A DNA stretch of 64,000 bases from Sulfurovum sp. (GCA_027063305.1 JAMORY010000008.1:1-64000), one strand, 5' to 3'; counted from the stretch's first letter, positions 15,286 through 25,200 are shown. Numbers and translations are program-made. The notes: generated from the sequence alone by a model not told the origin.

Positions 15286-15343
15286 GAGTGAGGAACTAGG
15301 GGTGAGGAGTGAGCAGTGAATGTTTGCGGTGCGGTGGCTCCGC
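15286..15343. repeat. Composite repeat (locus 6) after mqnC
   Basis: Five 7-base units in register, gagtgag, gaactag, gggtgag, gagtgag, cagtgaa (15286-15320), then GGTGCGG-tggct-CCGC (15329-15343) followed by TTTAATTTTA. The heptamer sequence is unlike loci 2 to 5 but the period and the following palindrome are kept. Confidence 0.68.
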
Positions 15344-15367
15344 TTTAATTTTATGGAGGTTTATTGA

Positions 15368-16783
15368 ATGTTATATAAAGTTTTAGTGAAAGTATTTCGA
15401 AGAAATACAAACCGACACTCCTCACTCCTTACCCCAAGGGCACTTGTCCCTTCGGTCGGGCGCACTCCTCACTCCTCACTAAAAATCATTTTAATGATTT
15501 TTCTACTACAAGGATTACTAATGGCAGAGACGGTTGAAAAGATCGACTATAAAGATGTGCAGGTACCTGTGATTTTTGAACAGGGGAACTTTGTTCCTAT
15601 TGTTTCACTTCAACTGGTATTTACAAATGCCGGTCATTTGAGTAATACGAAAGACGCTCAGGCGGATATGACGGCAAAGATCTTGAATGAAGGTACCAAA
15701 AAAGACGGTGCGGTCGGGTTCGCACAGAAACTTGATGATCATGCGGTAGAGTTGGCGGCACACGTAGGACGTGAGAGTTTCGTTATAGAACTCTCTGCGC
15801 TTAAGAGTGAGTTTGCTTACGGGATGGCATGTCTGAAAGAGTTGCTTAGCGACCCTAACTTCACCCCGGAAGCATTAGCTCAGGTTAAGCGTCAGAAGAT
15901 AGGCTGGCTGACACAGAAAAAGGGTGATTTCGACTATATTGCAGGAACCAACTTGCGTCAGATGCTCTTTGCAGGTACACCTTTGGCACGTCCTTATGAC
16001 GGAACGTTGGAGAGTGTGGAGGCGATGAAGCTTGAGGATCTGAGTACATTCATGAAAGAGCGTTTTGGCTATAACAATCTTATTGCGGTCATAGGCGGTG
16101 ACATTGCCTTGGAAGATGCCAAAGCCTATGTCTTAGAGGTATTGCCTCTGCTTCCAAAATCACAGATCCATGCAGTAGGCCCTTTCCGCGCTTCGGACAA
16201 GAATGAGACCAAAGAGATCGCAGAGGAGACACAGCAAGCCTACATCTATTTTGGTGCGCCGTTTGACTACTCCTACAAAGAGCCCGATCAGTACAAAGCA
16301 AAGATCGCCGAGTATCTGCTTGGCGGTGCAGGGTTTGGAAGCCGCCTGATGGAAGAGCTGCGTGTCAAACGCGGACTGACCTACGGTGCCTATTCGGCAC
16401 TTAGACGTGCCAAGTACGGCTCTTACCTGAGCGGCTATTTGCAGACCAAACTTGCTACGCAGGATGAAGCGGTGAAACTGGTAAGGGAAGTGGTGAAAGA
16501 TTTTGTCACACACGGTATTACGGCAGAAGAGCTACAGGCTGCCAAAGACTTTTTGATAGGGAGTGAACCACTGCGTACCGAAACACTCTCTCAGCGCCTC
16601 AACAGAGCCTATACCGAGTATTATTACGGCAGACCGCTAGGTTTCAGCAAAGAGCAGCTTAAAAAGATTGAAGCGGTGACGCTGGAAGAGATGAACACTT
16701 TCATTAAAGCGCACCCTGAACTTGCGGATCTTTCGTTTGCAATAGTGACGAAAGAGAGTGAAAAATTAAAAATTAAAAATTAA
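15368..16783 (+). CDS. M16-family peptidase-like protein, probably inactive
   Basis: Residues from about 52 on form two M16 (pitrilysin/processing peptidase) halves: FVPIVSLQLVFTNAGHLSNTKDAQADMTAKILNEGT in the first and YIYFGAPFDYSYKEPDQYKAKIAEYLLGGAGFGSRLMEELRVKRGLTYGAYS in the second. The zinc motif HxxEH expected in the first half is absent, so this is likely a non-catalytic subunit. A strong RBS (GGAGG) precedes the ATG at 15368, but residues 13-38 are written by a repeat (locus 7); a hydrophobic signal (IILMIFLLQGLLMA) follows. An internal ATG at 15494 would give a plain signal peptide. The last residues (KLKIKN) come from heptamers. Confidence 0.83.
   Translation: MLYKVLVKVFRRNTNRHSSLLTPRALVPSVGRTPHSSLKIILMIFLLQGLLMAETVEKIDYKDVQVPVIFEQGNFVPIVSLQLVFTNAGHLSNTKDAQADMTAKILNEGTKKDGAVGFAQKLDDHAVELAAHVGRESFVIELSALKSEFAYGMACLKELLSDPNFTPEALAQVKRQKIGWLTQKKGDFDYIAGTNLRQMLFAGTPLARPYDGTLESVEAMKLEDLSTFMKERFGYNNLIAVIGGDIALEDAKAYVLEVLPLLPKSQIHAVGPFRASDKNETKEIAEETQQAYIYFGAPFDYSYKEPDQYKAKIAEYLLGGAGFGSRLMEELRVKRGLTYGAYSALRRAKYGSYLSGYLQTKLATQDEAVKLVREVVKDFVTHGITAEELQAAKDFLIGSEPLRTETLSQRLNRAYTEYYYGRPLGFSKEQLKKIEAVTLEEMNTFIKAHPELADLSFAIVTKESEKLKIKN
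15392..15480. repeat. Composite repeat (locus 7), inverted, inside the M16 gene
   Basis: Palindrome GTATTTC-gaa-GAAATAC (15392-15408), then actcctc/actcctt heptamers (15417-15430), a hairpin AAGGG-cacttgt-CCCTT, and a second block of actcctc units (15464-15480). It sits in frame between the first codons and the signal-peptide core of the M16 gene. Confidence 0.65.
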
Positions 16784-16816
16784 AAATGATGGTATGTATC
16801 GCATTGTGATACTGCC
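16752..16816. repeat. Composite repeat (locus 8) at the M16 gene 3' end
   Basis: Four aaaaatt/aaaaatg heptamers spanning the stop codon, then GGTATGTATC...GATACTGCC (16791-16816), an imperfect palindrome with the usual GGTATG lead, then ATTTTA. Confidence 0.66.
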
Positions 16817-16888
16817 ATTTTATGACAATTTGACATCTTTTCTTCTTTTCTCTTCAAAGCTTCGTTATAATCTTTTTATCAAATAAAA

Positions 16889-16941
16889 GCATTGCAAAGC
16901 AATGCATCCGCAATTTTTAATTTTTAATTATTAATTGTTAA
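16889..16941. repeat. Composite repeat (locus 9), inverted, at the recG start
   Basis: GCATTGC-aaa-GCAATGC (16889-16905) followed by heptamers tttttaa, tttttaa, ttattaa, ttgttaa (16914-16941). An in-frame TTG that could lengthen recG lies in the last heptamer. Confidence 0.68.
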
Positions 16942-16958
16942 TTCACAAGCGGAGCGAA

Positions 16959-18872
16959 GTGTTGGAAGAGGCAAAACAGCTGTTTAAAAAACTCAAGATC
17001 TATTCACTGCTCGATCTGGCACTGATAATCCCCACTTCCTACAATGATACCACGCTTTCAACCTCACTTGATGTAGGTAAAACGGTCACTCTGGAAGCGA
17101 AAGTGATCCAAACGGGAGTGCATAACGGTAAGTTACGCGTTACGTTTGAGCTTCCAGCCTTTGGGAATCGTCGGCTCTCATCACTTTTTTTTCGTACGAC
17201 CCCTTATCACTACAAGCTTTTTGAAGTAGGGTCACAACACTATATTCAAGGCAGGCTGGAGGAGTATCGCGGTTATTTGCAGATGTCACAACCACGGTCT
17301 ATAAAGTCTGTAGGAAAAGTCACTCCCAAATATAAAACAGCACTCAAAGAGAGTGAGATACGTTCGCTTATAGAGGCGTATATTACCGAGAAGAATCTTT
17401 TTAACGAGGGACTTGACTCTAAAGAGGTTGCTACATTGATGCATCTGCATTTTCCAAACACTATAGAAGATATCTATAAGAACGGTTCACTCAAAAAAGA
17501 GATACTCCTTGCGCTTAAATTCATAGAAGCCTATAATCATTTAAAAAAACTAAGAGGTAAGCGTGTCGACTTCCCTGCGATCGCATCGCTTCAAGGTGAT
17601 ATCACACCGTTCGTTGAAAATCTTCCCTTTACGCTGACACCTGAGCAGCAACAGGTGATCGCCGATATCAGAAACGATCTTATGCGTGAAGATAGAGCTG
17701 CCAAACGCATGGTGGTCGGGGATGTAGGCTCAGGAAAGACCATGGTCATCCTTGCTTCAGCCATGATGGCATTGCCGCATAAAAGCATGCTGATGGCGCC
17801 TACCTCTTTGTTGGCGTTACAGCTCTATGAAGAGGCGTGTAAACATTTGTCGAAGTCTGTTAAGATAGCATTGGTGATGCAAGGAGGTGACAAGGGAGAT
17901 TATACCCAAGCGGATTTCATCATCGGTACCCATGCTTTGCTTTACAAGGATGACCTACCTAAAGCCGCACTGGTGATGGTAGATGAACAGCATCGTTTCG
18001 GTACGAAGCAGCGGCAGATGTTGGAGCTGCTGGCAGGAACCAGCAGCAGTGTTCAGCGTTCAACGCTTAGTATTGAGGAGAGCAAGGAGGAAGTAGGTCG
18101 GGGTGTCCCAACCCCGACAGATGAATTGCAATCTTCTACCCATTTACGAAAGCCGCACTTCATCCAATTCTCCGCTACGCCTATCCCGCGTACACAGGCG
18201 ATGATGGAGTCGGAACTGGTCGATGTCAGTCTTATAACCACAACGCCGTTTGAGCGAGAGGTAAGTACAACGGTTATTGGCAGACCTGAGTTCCCCGGAC
18301 TTCTTGAACATATCAAAGATGAGATCGCTCAGGAGCATCAGGTACTCATTATCTATCCGTTGGTAGAAGAGAGCAAAGAGATACCCTATCAGTCACTTGA
18401 AGAGAGCAGAGGGTTTTGGGAGGAACGTTTTGAGAATGTCTACGTAACTCATGGTAAAGATAAAGAGAAAGAGGATGTCTTGCTGGCATTCCGGGAAAAA
18501 GGGAGTATCCTTCTGGCAACGACTGTGGTAGAGGTGGGTATCTCACTGCCTCGATTGACACTCATCATCATTGTCGGAGCAGAGCGGCTTGGGCTTGCTA
18601 CACTGCATCAGCTTAGAGGAAGGGTAGGGCGTAACGGTCTGAAGAGTTGGTGTTATCTCTTTACGAATAAACCACAGAACGAACGTTTAACGAAATTCTG
18701 CCAAACGACCAATGGATTCGATATTGCAAAACTCGATCTTCATTTTAGAGACAGCGGTGATATTATCGACGGTACGATCCAAAGTGGGCAAAAGTTCAAA
18801 TGGCTTGACATGGCAGAAGATGAAGAGATCATAGAGAAAGTGAAAATACGTTTAAGGAGTATATCTGTTTAA
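16959..18872 (+). CDS. recG: ATP-dependent DNA helicase RecG
   Basis: RecG unwinds and reverses stalled replication forks and branched DNA. Features in order: N-terminal wedge OB-fold, helicase Walker A VGDVGSGKT, DEQHRFG (motif II), SATPIPRTQ (motif III), and TTVVEVGISLP...HQLRGRVGRNG. GTG at 16959 with GGAG 5 bases upstream is preferred over the TTG at 16935, which falls inside a repeat. Between motif II and III the usual short loop is enlarged by about 35 residues (AGTSSSVQRSTLSIEESKEE to SSTHLRK) encoded by a REP-like insertion that keeps the frame. The loop is surface-exposed in the family, so activity may survive. Confidence 0.93.
   Translation: MLEEAKQLFKKLKIYSLLDLALIIPTSYNDTTLSTSLDVGKTVTLEAKVIQTGVHNGKLRVTFELPAFGNRRLSSLFFRTTPYHYKLFEVGSQHYIQGRLEEYRGYLQMSQPRSIKSVGKVTPKYKTALKESEIRSLIEAYITEKNLFNEGLDSKEVATLMHLHFPNTIEDIYKNGSLKKEILLALKFIEAYNHLKKLRGKRVDFPAIASLQGDITPFVENLPFTLTPEQQQVIADIRNDLMREDRAAKRMVVGDVGSGKTMVILASAMMALPHKSMLMAPTSLLALQLYEEACKHLSKSVKIALVMQGGDKGDYTQADFIIGTHALLYKDDLPKAALVMVDEQHRFGTKQRQMLELLAGTSSSVQRSTLSIEESKEEVGRGVPTPTDELQSSTHLRKPHFIQFSATPIPRTQAMMESELVDVSLITTTPFEREVSTTVIGRPEFPGLLEHIKDEIAQEHQVLIIYPLVEESKEIPYQSLEESRGFWEERFENVYVTHGKDKEKEDVLLAFREKGSILLATTVVEVGISLPRLTLIIIVGAERLGLATLHQLRGRVGRNGLKSWCYLFTNKPQNERLTKFCQTTNGFDIAKLDLHFRDSGDIIDGTIQSGQKFKWLDMAEDEEIIEKVKIRLRSISV
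18051..18137. repeat. REP-like composite repeat (locus 10) inside recG
   Basis: Heptamers gttcagc, gttcaac, gcttagt, attgagg (18051-18078), then GTAGGTCGGGGT-gtccca-ACCCCGAC (18093-18118) and a trailing CTAC at 18134-18137. It matches the trpS-der element in layout (heptamers, GTAGGTCG palindrome, inverted CTAC) and is translated in frame. Confidence 0.72.
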
Positions 18873-18873
18873 A

Positions 18874-18901
18874 CGCTCAGCGCTCAGCGCTGAACGCTAT
18901 A
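18874..18901. repeat. Heptamer tract (locus 11) after recG
   Basis: cgctcag, cgctcag, cgctgaa, cgctata directly after the recG stop, in the gap shared with the convergent hpf gene. Internal AGCGCT palindromes could form a weak bidirectional hairpin. Confidence 0.65.
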
Positions 18902-18903
18902 TC

Positions 18904-19437
18904 TTAATAAAGACCGAATTTCCCATCAGCTCTTTTATACATAACACGCATGTTGCCATCGTAGTCGTTAAATACGATGAATTGACGTTTTTTCTCAGAC
19001 TTCAATGCCTCGATCGCTTCATCGAAGTCAAGCGGTTTATGTAGTTCAAGATCCATAGGTACGATCTCGATCTCATCAGCATCGATCTCTGAAACCGCTT
19101 CTGCCTCTTCTCCTAAGTCTTTAAAGCTCATGATCTTATGATCTTTGATCTTATCCGCATGTCTTCTCAATGCTTTTTTAACACGCTCGATCGCTACATC
19201 GAGTGCTGCATAGACATCTTTATCATGTTGTGTAATAACGATGGTATTCTTATCTTTAAGATTTACAAGAATTTCCGTATTGAACCCTTTCTTACCGTTC
19301 TTCTCATCTGCTGAGATCACGATATTCGCCGAAATAATATCTAGGTGATACTTCTTAAGTCCCTCAAGCAGTGCATCCGCATATGCTTTGATCGCATCGG
19401 TAAGTTCAAAATGTCGTCCGGTAATACTTTTATTCAT
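18904..19437 (-). CDS. hpf: Long-form ribosome hibernation promoting factor
   Basis: 177 residues: an N-terminal S30AE domain (MNKSITGRHFELTDAIKAYA, ANIVISADEKNGKKGFNTEILVNLKDK, HDKDVYAALDVAIERVKKALRRHADKIKDHK) and, after an acidic linker, the C-terminal dimerisation domain KPLDFDEAIEALKSEKKRQFIVFNDYDGNMRVMYKRADGKFGLY. The long form pairs 70S ribosomes as 100S dimers in stationary phase. RBS AAGGAT precedes the ATG. The gene is flanked by repeat loci 11 and 12. Confidence 0.94.
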   Translation of the reverse strand: MNKSITGRHFELTDAIKAYADALLEGLKKYHLDIISANIVISADEKNGKKGFNTEILVNLKDKNTIVITQHDKDVYAALDVAIERVKKALRRHADKIKDHKIMSFKDLGEEAEAVSEIDADEIEIVPMDLELHKPLDFDEAIEALKSEKKRQFIVFNDYDGNMRVMYKRADGKFGLY

Positions 19438-19457
19438 GATAAATCCTTAATGTTGAA

Positions 19458-19486
19458 GTAGAGCCCGACCCTCCGGTCGTTCTCTA
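19458..19486. repeat. GTAG-led palindrome (locus 12) upstream of hpf
   Basis: GTAGAG-cc-CGACC-ctcc-GGTCG-tt-CTCTAT, an imperfect REP-like palindrome in the hpf leader region. Confidence 0.55.
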
Positions 19487-19534
19487 TACTTAATTGTAAC
19501 TTAAGAAGCTTAATAAAGGGTGAATGAAAGGAAA

Positions 19535-20212
19535 TTAAGAGTCTTCCTGCCCGTCAATGTAGGCATAGCCTGTTTCAGGAAGGATAATGATCTTAATATC
19601 GTTAAATGAGTCTGACGTGAATGTGATCTCGCATTGCTTGTTATCGATATAGGTATTGTATGTATTATCGGCACCTCCACTGCCGGAGGTGTCAAGAATC
19701 CCACGATGTGGCCGACCTAAATTATCAAAGGCAATATGTTTTGCATCAGAATCAAGTTCACCATGGCAATCATTGAACGTTACATCAGTAATGTCATAGT
19801 ATTTTGTTAAAAAGACCGTTCTACTTTCATCGCTATCTTCTGTAGCATCTGTTGTAAAAAGGTATTTTTTAGTCAGTGGATCGATAGCAGACTCTTCTTT
19901 GTCTATATTTCCTTCTTGATCCATGTCAGATCCTATTTTGAAGATGATATTGCCGTCATACGATTCAAATCGTATAAGCCATAATCGCTGTAGCCAGTCT
20001 GATGTATCGAAACGATGTTTATTGTCCGTTAAAGCCAAGTGTTGAGTATAGCGTATGGCAGAGAGGATATTGTCTGCTGCTTCTTGCCGTAAGTCTCTGT
20101 TCATTCTTGGTATAGCAAGTGCAACGAGAATACCTAAAATAACAATTACAAAGACAAGCTCAAGTAGTGTAAATGCCGGAATTAGCGTTCGTTTTTTTCT
20201 TTTCATGATCAT
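19535..20212 (-). CDS. MshC-like pseudopilin (GspH type)
   Basis: 225 residues starting with a type IV prepilin signal: basic MIMKRKKRTLIPA, cleavage before FTLLELVFVIVILGILVALAIP with Glu at +5. The soluble part (SAIRYTQHLALTDNKHRFD...) has the GspH/MshC arrangement in which early helix is followed by a beta domain. It is the last gene of the MSHA-like operon and overlaps the previous gene by 4 bases. Expected to be a minor pilin of an inner-membrane-anchored pilus. Confidence 0.82.
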   Translation of the reverse strand: MIMKRKKRTLIPAFTLLELVFVIVILGILVALAIPRMNRDLRQEAADNILSAIRYTQHLALTDNKHRFDTSDWLQRLWLIRFESYDGNIIFKIGSDMDQEGNIDKEESAIDPLTKKYLFTTDATEDSDESRTVFLTKYYDITDVTFNDCHGELDSDAKHIAFDNLGRPHRGILDTSGSGGADNTYNTYIDNKQCEITFTSDSFNDIKIIILPETGYAYIDGQEDS

Positions 20213-20691
20213 ATCTTTTGTAGTGTTCTTTTGTGGTAAGTAATATAGGGTGCATTATCAGGATCGGGATGGTCAGGCTCTTTATATCTGACATAGACAT
20301 CCACAATAAGGTTAAGTGGGGATTTTTCCGTTACTACCGTATCATCCCAAATTCTTGTGGCAGCACAGTTTCCTATAATACCATTTTGACCAATATAGGC
20401 AAGTCTTACATTTACAAGGTAACCGCCATTCTTAGGATCACCTATGGTTGCATCGATATCACTAAGACAGTTCGTTGTATTTCGCTCACCATTTCCCGTT
20501 ACGGCCATAATAGCATATTCTGTATAGCTCTTTGCATAAAGCATCGACTGTTCTCTTTGAAATTGTGCAGTGGTCTCACGGGTCATTTTGGAAGAAAGGT
20601 TCATAACGAATATACCTACACTGGACATTAATACAATAATAATGATCGCCGTAAGGAGTGAAAAAGCCGATCTTGTGTTTTTCTTCTTCAT
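20209..20691 (-). CDS. MshP-like minor pilin
   Basis: 160 residues with the N-terminus MKKKNTRSAFSLLTAIIIIVLMSSVGIFVMNLSSKMTRETTAQFQREQSMLYAKSYTEYAIMAVTG. The prepilin-like segment lacks Glu at +5, as in MshP/PilX-type proteins. A Cys pair (CLSD, GNCAA) could form a disulfide. Start overlaps the MshO-like stop by one base; part of a five-gene operon. Confidence 0.75.
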   Translation of the reverse strand: MKKKNTRSAFSLLTAIIIIVLMSSVGIFVMNLSSKMTRETTAQFQREQSMLYAKSYTEYAIMAVTGNGERNTTNCLSDIDATIGDPKNGGYLVNVRLAYIGQNGIIGNCAATRIWDDTVVTEKSPLNLIVDVYVRYKEPDHPDPDNAPYITYHKRTLQKI

Positions 20692-21527
20692 TAGAATACC
20701 GCCTTTTCTTTACATGAGGTAACGTTATAGTCTTCACTGATCTGTTCTGTTGTACAGAGTTTGAACCTGATAGTATTTCCTGCTCCTTTGAACTTGAATG
20801 TCTTAATATTCTTTGCAAGTCTCTCTTTTGTCTCGCCTTTATCTGATGCGGGAGCTGCATTAAAGTCATAGTAGAGCCAGAGATCACCATCTTCTACCAC
20901 TAATGCATATGAGCTCCATGCAAGTTTGTAGTGTTCATATATCGTTTTTGAATTGGTATCGTTTAGTGTAATCAGGTCATCAGAAGCAGACGCAATAGGA
21001 TAGAATGTTCTATTGGGAAAGTAAACATATGCATCGGAGATATCTTTCCCACTTGGAGAGAGGTTTTGAATGATATTATTGGTTAGCTCCAGGTCGGATC
21101 CGAGTGTCTTGAGATGTGATGTATCAGTTTCTGCATTATCTACATCAATAAATCCACTCCACCCTGGAATACGGTTACTATCGGATGTGATTGCTTCAAA
21201 ACTATTACCATCATAACTTACCCACTGTAATCCCTTATAATCACTCCCTGAACCACTCATTGGGGACTCTAAGGATTCTAAAGTATCATCATTTTTAATA
21301 CGATAGATCGTTCCTGGAATAGCATAGCGTAAGCGATTGGCTACCTGCAGAACGGTAAGTTCTGTTTTGATGGAAGCTCGGTGATGTGCTCTTTGTATAA
21401 TAAAGCTTTCATACGCATTTGCAATGATCTCTGCACCGATAGAAGAGACGATACCTAAGATAATGGTAACAAGAATTAGTTCTACCATAGTAAAGGCAGA
21501 TCTTGCTTTAGAAAGAGGTTGTCTCAT
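20691..21527 (-). CDS. MshO-like pseudopilin
   Basis: 278 residues with prepilin signal SKARSA-FTMVELILVTIILGIVSSIGAEIIANAYESF, Glu at +5. The following LTVLQVANRLRYAIPGTIYR and a C-terminal KTFKFKGAGNTIRFKLCTTEQ fit MshO. RBS and start lie directly after the preceding stop; same operon. Confidence 0.8.
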   Translation of the reverse strand: MRQPLSKARSAFTMVELILVTIILGIVSSIGAEIIANAYESFIIQRAHHRASIKTELTVLQVANRLRYAIPGTIYRIKNDDTLESLESPMSGSGSDYKGLQWVSYDGNSFEAITSDSNRIPGWSGFIDVDNAETDTSHLKTLGSDLELTNNIIQNLSPSGKDISDAYVYFPNRTFYPIASASDDLITLNDTNSKTIYEHYKLAWSSYALVVEDGDLWLYYDFNAAPASDKGETKERLAKNIKTFKFKGAGNTIRFKLCTTEQISEDYNVTSCKEKAVF

Positions 21528-22259
21528 TTAAAAACTCCTTTTCTCAAGCTCATAAGCACCGATATTGCAGACAAAAGAGCGTAAGGTGATCTTTTTTTGA
21601 AGTTCTTCGACATCACTTTGATCGGTTAGCGTAACTTCTATCATTTTTATGTTGGTACTATCGGTATTATTCTGGGTGAATGTATTGAATGTCAATCCCT
21701 CATCAGAACCTGGATCATCATAAGTTCCACCCCCCGGTGAATCATTGATATAATAGACTCTGGTAGTAAGTTCGATCTCACCACTTCCTTCAACATAGTC
21801 ATAAGATGAAGATTCTACTTGGACCAAATTACTTGTACCTATGAAATCATCAACATCATCTTCTCCGGCATCATTGGTATCATTTCCTAGGTTTGATGGT
21901 GAAGTTGCATTGATATTCTTGGTACCATCTTCACGTACAAAAGAGCGGTAACTCTCTTTGGGCGTACCTTTTCTCCATCCACTGTTTTGATAGTTAGAAA
22001 GATTGACATCCCCATCGCTTACGACAAGGATAGGATCAAGATACTCTTCATCTGTATCTCCCTCATCCCAGTGATATCCCATAATAAGGCTGACTTGACT
22101 GGCTACCTCATTGATGGATTCTTGTTGAATTGTTACAAAAGAACTTTGTGTCGCTGTACTAATAAGCATAGGAGCGGACATCAGTGCGATCCCCATAATG
22201 ACGATCGCAAAGATAAGCTCTATCATAGCAATAGCAGGACGTAACACTTTATTATTCAT
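21528..22259 (-). CDS. MshD-like pseudopilin
   Basis: 243 residues; prepilin signal MNNKVLRPAIA-MIELIFAIVIMGIALMSAP with Glu at +4/+5 depending on the cleavage site. A long acidic Asp/Thr/Ser-rich soluble region follows. Placed between the MshQ-like and MshO-like genes, 1 base from each, it is likely the MshD equivalent. Confidence 0.78.
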   Translation of the reverse strand: MNNKVLRPAIAMIELIFAIVIMGIALMSAPMLISTATQSSFVTIQQESINEVASQVSLIMGYHWDEGDTDEEYLDPILVVSDGDVNLSNYQNSGWRKGTPKESYRSFVREDGTKNINATSPSNLGNDTNDAGEDDVDDFIGTSNLVQVESSSYDYVEGSGEIELTTRVYYINDSPGGGTYDDPGSDEGLTFNTFTQNNTDSTNIKMIEVTLTDQSDVEELQKKITLRSFVCNIGAYELEKRSF

Positions 22260-22260
22260 G

Positions 22261-25200
22261 TTACCATCCTAAACGTTTATTCTTTTTGGTGCTACTGTTA
22301 GAATCAAGTACATTTCCTGTTTGACCATACCCTGCCCAATCCATCGTTCCTACGAAATTTACTTGATAGAAAGGATTTGGATCTAAAATATCACTATTTG
22401 GGTTGTAGACCAACCATGAGTTTGTTCCTGTATCAAAGGTGATATTTACTGTGGCTGGAAGTGTTTCCGGCGGCATAACCTCTATATTCTTGTCTATACC
22501 GTTGTTTGTAATGTTAACGGTACTGCTTACCGTACCAATATCTGATTTTAATGTGATATTCCCATCATTATCTTGTGTGGAATGATCAGTTGAGATAAAC
22601 CATTTATAGTCATTGGTCTGACCATTGATCACATCTACACTTGGGCAGTTCTGTGCTGATATCGGCCATTGGTTACAGTATACTTCAACCTTGATCGGTG
22701 TGAATATTACATTGTCTGTAACGTCATCATAGATATCTTTGGTCGCTTTGGCTCGGGCATATACAAATGTAGCATTTTTATCTGCATTGTCACCTCCTGT
22801 TATAGTAGCCACAGTACCACTGCTTGAAGTATAAACAGAAGTTACATTGACATCTATAATCGTTCCATTTACTTCAAATGGATTGATAGGCGTATTATAT
22901 TCTCTCTTATAATTAAACAGTAATCTTTGAGTTTTATTGCTATCATCCCAAGCTATAGTATGTGTACCATTGGCATCACTGCCGCCAAACCCCAATAGTG
23001 CACTTGAGACATTTTTATCTATGACTGTCATATTTCTCTCTGTACCATCAGGGAAAGTCACCGTATATGGCACAGTGATATTAACTTCCAGAGGGTTTTC
23101 ATAGTATTTACTGCCTTTACGGAAGTTCTTGGTTACATCTCCCTTTGCATTGACAGCTTTAATCGTAAGCTCTACATGGGCTGACATATTAAGATCACTA
23201 CTTAGATATGTAAGATTTTGGTCTTTTCTTCTGTTGGTTACATTGACTTCTTTAAGCTCAAAATGATCAGGGATAAATGTAGCATTTTTCTCTCCGCATA
23301 TATAGGTATGAGCATGAGAATCATTACAGTCCATTGGGGTGTCATCATTGTCTACGGCTGCCCAGTTTTTATCATAAACAATAAGCGTAATCAAACCTAC
23401 ATCATCATAACTCACAGGTATAACCTCCTGTGCATTGGCAGGTTCTGTAGCAGTAAAGCTGGATTTTCCAGCAACACTGTAAGCAGTTACCGAAGTATTG
23501 ATATCGACATCACCAAAGAGCAATCCGGAAGTATCAATCGTACCGTCTTTAAAATATTTGGTTGCATTTCCATCAAGATCATTCGTCCAATTATAACTGG
23601 TAATATTGTAATCGCCAGATACACTGTCATCATCATCTTTTGCGGTAAGCGAAAGATTATAATCTTTGCCAGATCTCAAAAGCTCAGGGAAATCAGCGGA
23701 CGAGGTAGATATATCAAATTTATCAGGGCGGATAGCAAAGTTGTCCGAAGAGCATGATCCGGGCATACTTCCCATTGTACATTCGTAACATCCATACGCA
23801 TGATCATACGGTGCATCCCCAACCCCATGATGATTAGGTTTACATGGTTCTCCATTGTTCACTTTACATCTCTGATAGGCTTCCTCTCCGAACGCAAGTT
23901 TGTATTGATGATCTGATGCGACACATTGCGGCATGCCCGGAACGGCATTCCCTCCTGTTGAACTATTTTGTAAACAGGTTGGTCCCCCTTCCAAAATGAG
24001 TTTATTAAAATCAATATATCGCATTCCTATACGAGCTTTGCGAGATATCTTATCTAACTTAAATGCAGGAGTACTTCCTGTTATCTCTCCTTTTTCAATC
24101 ACTGCCATTAGCCATTTTCCGTCAGTATCTTTCAATTTTACAGGATTGTTGCATTCATCATCAAGCAGATAGATAAAGACAGTCATATTTGCGGCATTGT
24201 AGGTCATAGGTGCTGCCGGATCACTATTACCTAAATAAATCACATCAAGACTATACAAGTTTGCATCGGATGAAGTATCAGGAGAATAGGTTTTTTTCGC
24301 CACTCTGGTTTTCAGCCCTTTTCCTGCATCGTAACCGTCTGTTTCATATTTATCAACAGCGTCAACGCTTGTATTGACTTCAAACACCTGATCTGTGATC
24401 TCATCACATTTTTTTAACTCACCTGAATAAAGATGCAGCACGCCGTTTTCATCTTTTTTGATATAGGTACCGACATAGGTACTGCTGTTCAAAAATGACC
24501 CACTTAACTTTGTGTCTGTATAGGTAGAATGTTCATCATCTGGAGCGAAGTCCGGTACAGGGTCGTAGGTGACACTTCTTCCTTGAAACAATCCTCCCAT
24601 ACTCATAAAGCCGGCATCCATCATGTTGCTGTCAGTACACTCACCTGAGCTTTTACGTGATATACCGTCAACGCCACAATCATCAAACATACTGCCGTTG
24701 AACAGCGAGTCAGTTATTAACTGTGTCGAGACATCGGTCAGGTTTTCGTCACTGATATTTCTAAGTGTAATTTGTTTTTCACAGCTTCCTTTAAGAGGTA
24801 TACCTGGTGGAGGGCTTAGTGCTATACTGAAAAAATCACCGATATCTATACATATTGCCGTACCATGTGTGATGGTTTGTGTGTCAGCAATACACATATC
24901 TTCAGCACTGTAGGCATCTTCAATAACACATTTGTCTACTTTGCCGTATTTTTGTGTGCCATCTTCTGTAAAGGTCATATAGATATCAGGATTTGTATTT
25001 CCTATGGAAGCACCAGCACCTTCTACATAGATCGTATGAGCTTGTAGAGCCGAAAAATCTCCAAGCGGATCAAAAATCGTTTCATTTGTAGCAACATTAC
25101 ATTCTGAACCGGTTTTATCGACACCGTCGACGCCGCAGCGGTTGCCGCTTGTCCCGTAGTTCATGCTGATATTGGTGTCCGTGACACTGTGACTGGAAAG

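Noticed and set aside
12960-16950. CRISPR array
   Set aside because: The tandem units are 7 bases, differ among loci and have no spacer-repeat alternation; no cas genes are present.
16935-16958. recG start at TTG 16935
   Set aside because: The codon lies in a heptamer repeat with no RBS; GTG at 16959 has GGAG at the right distance.
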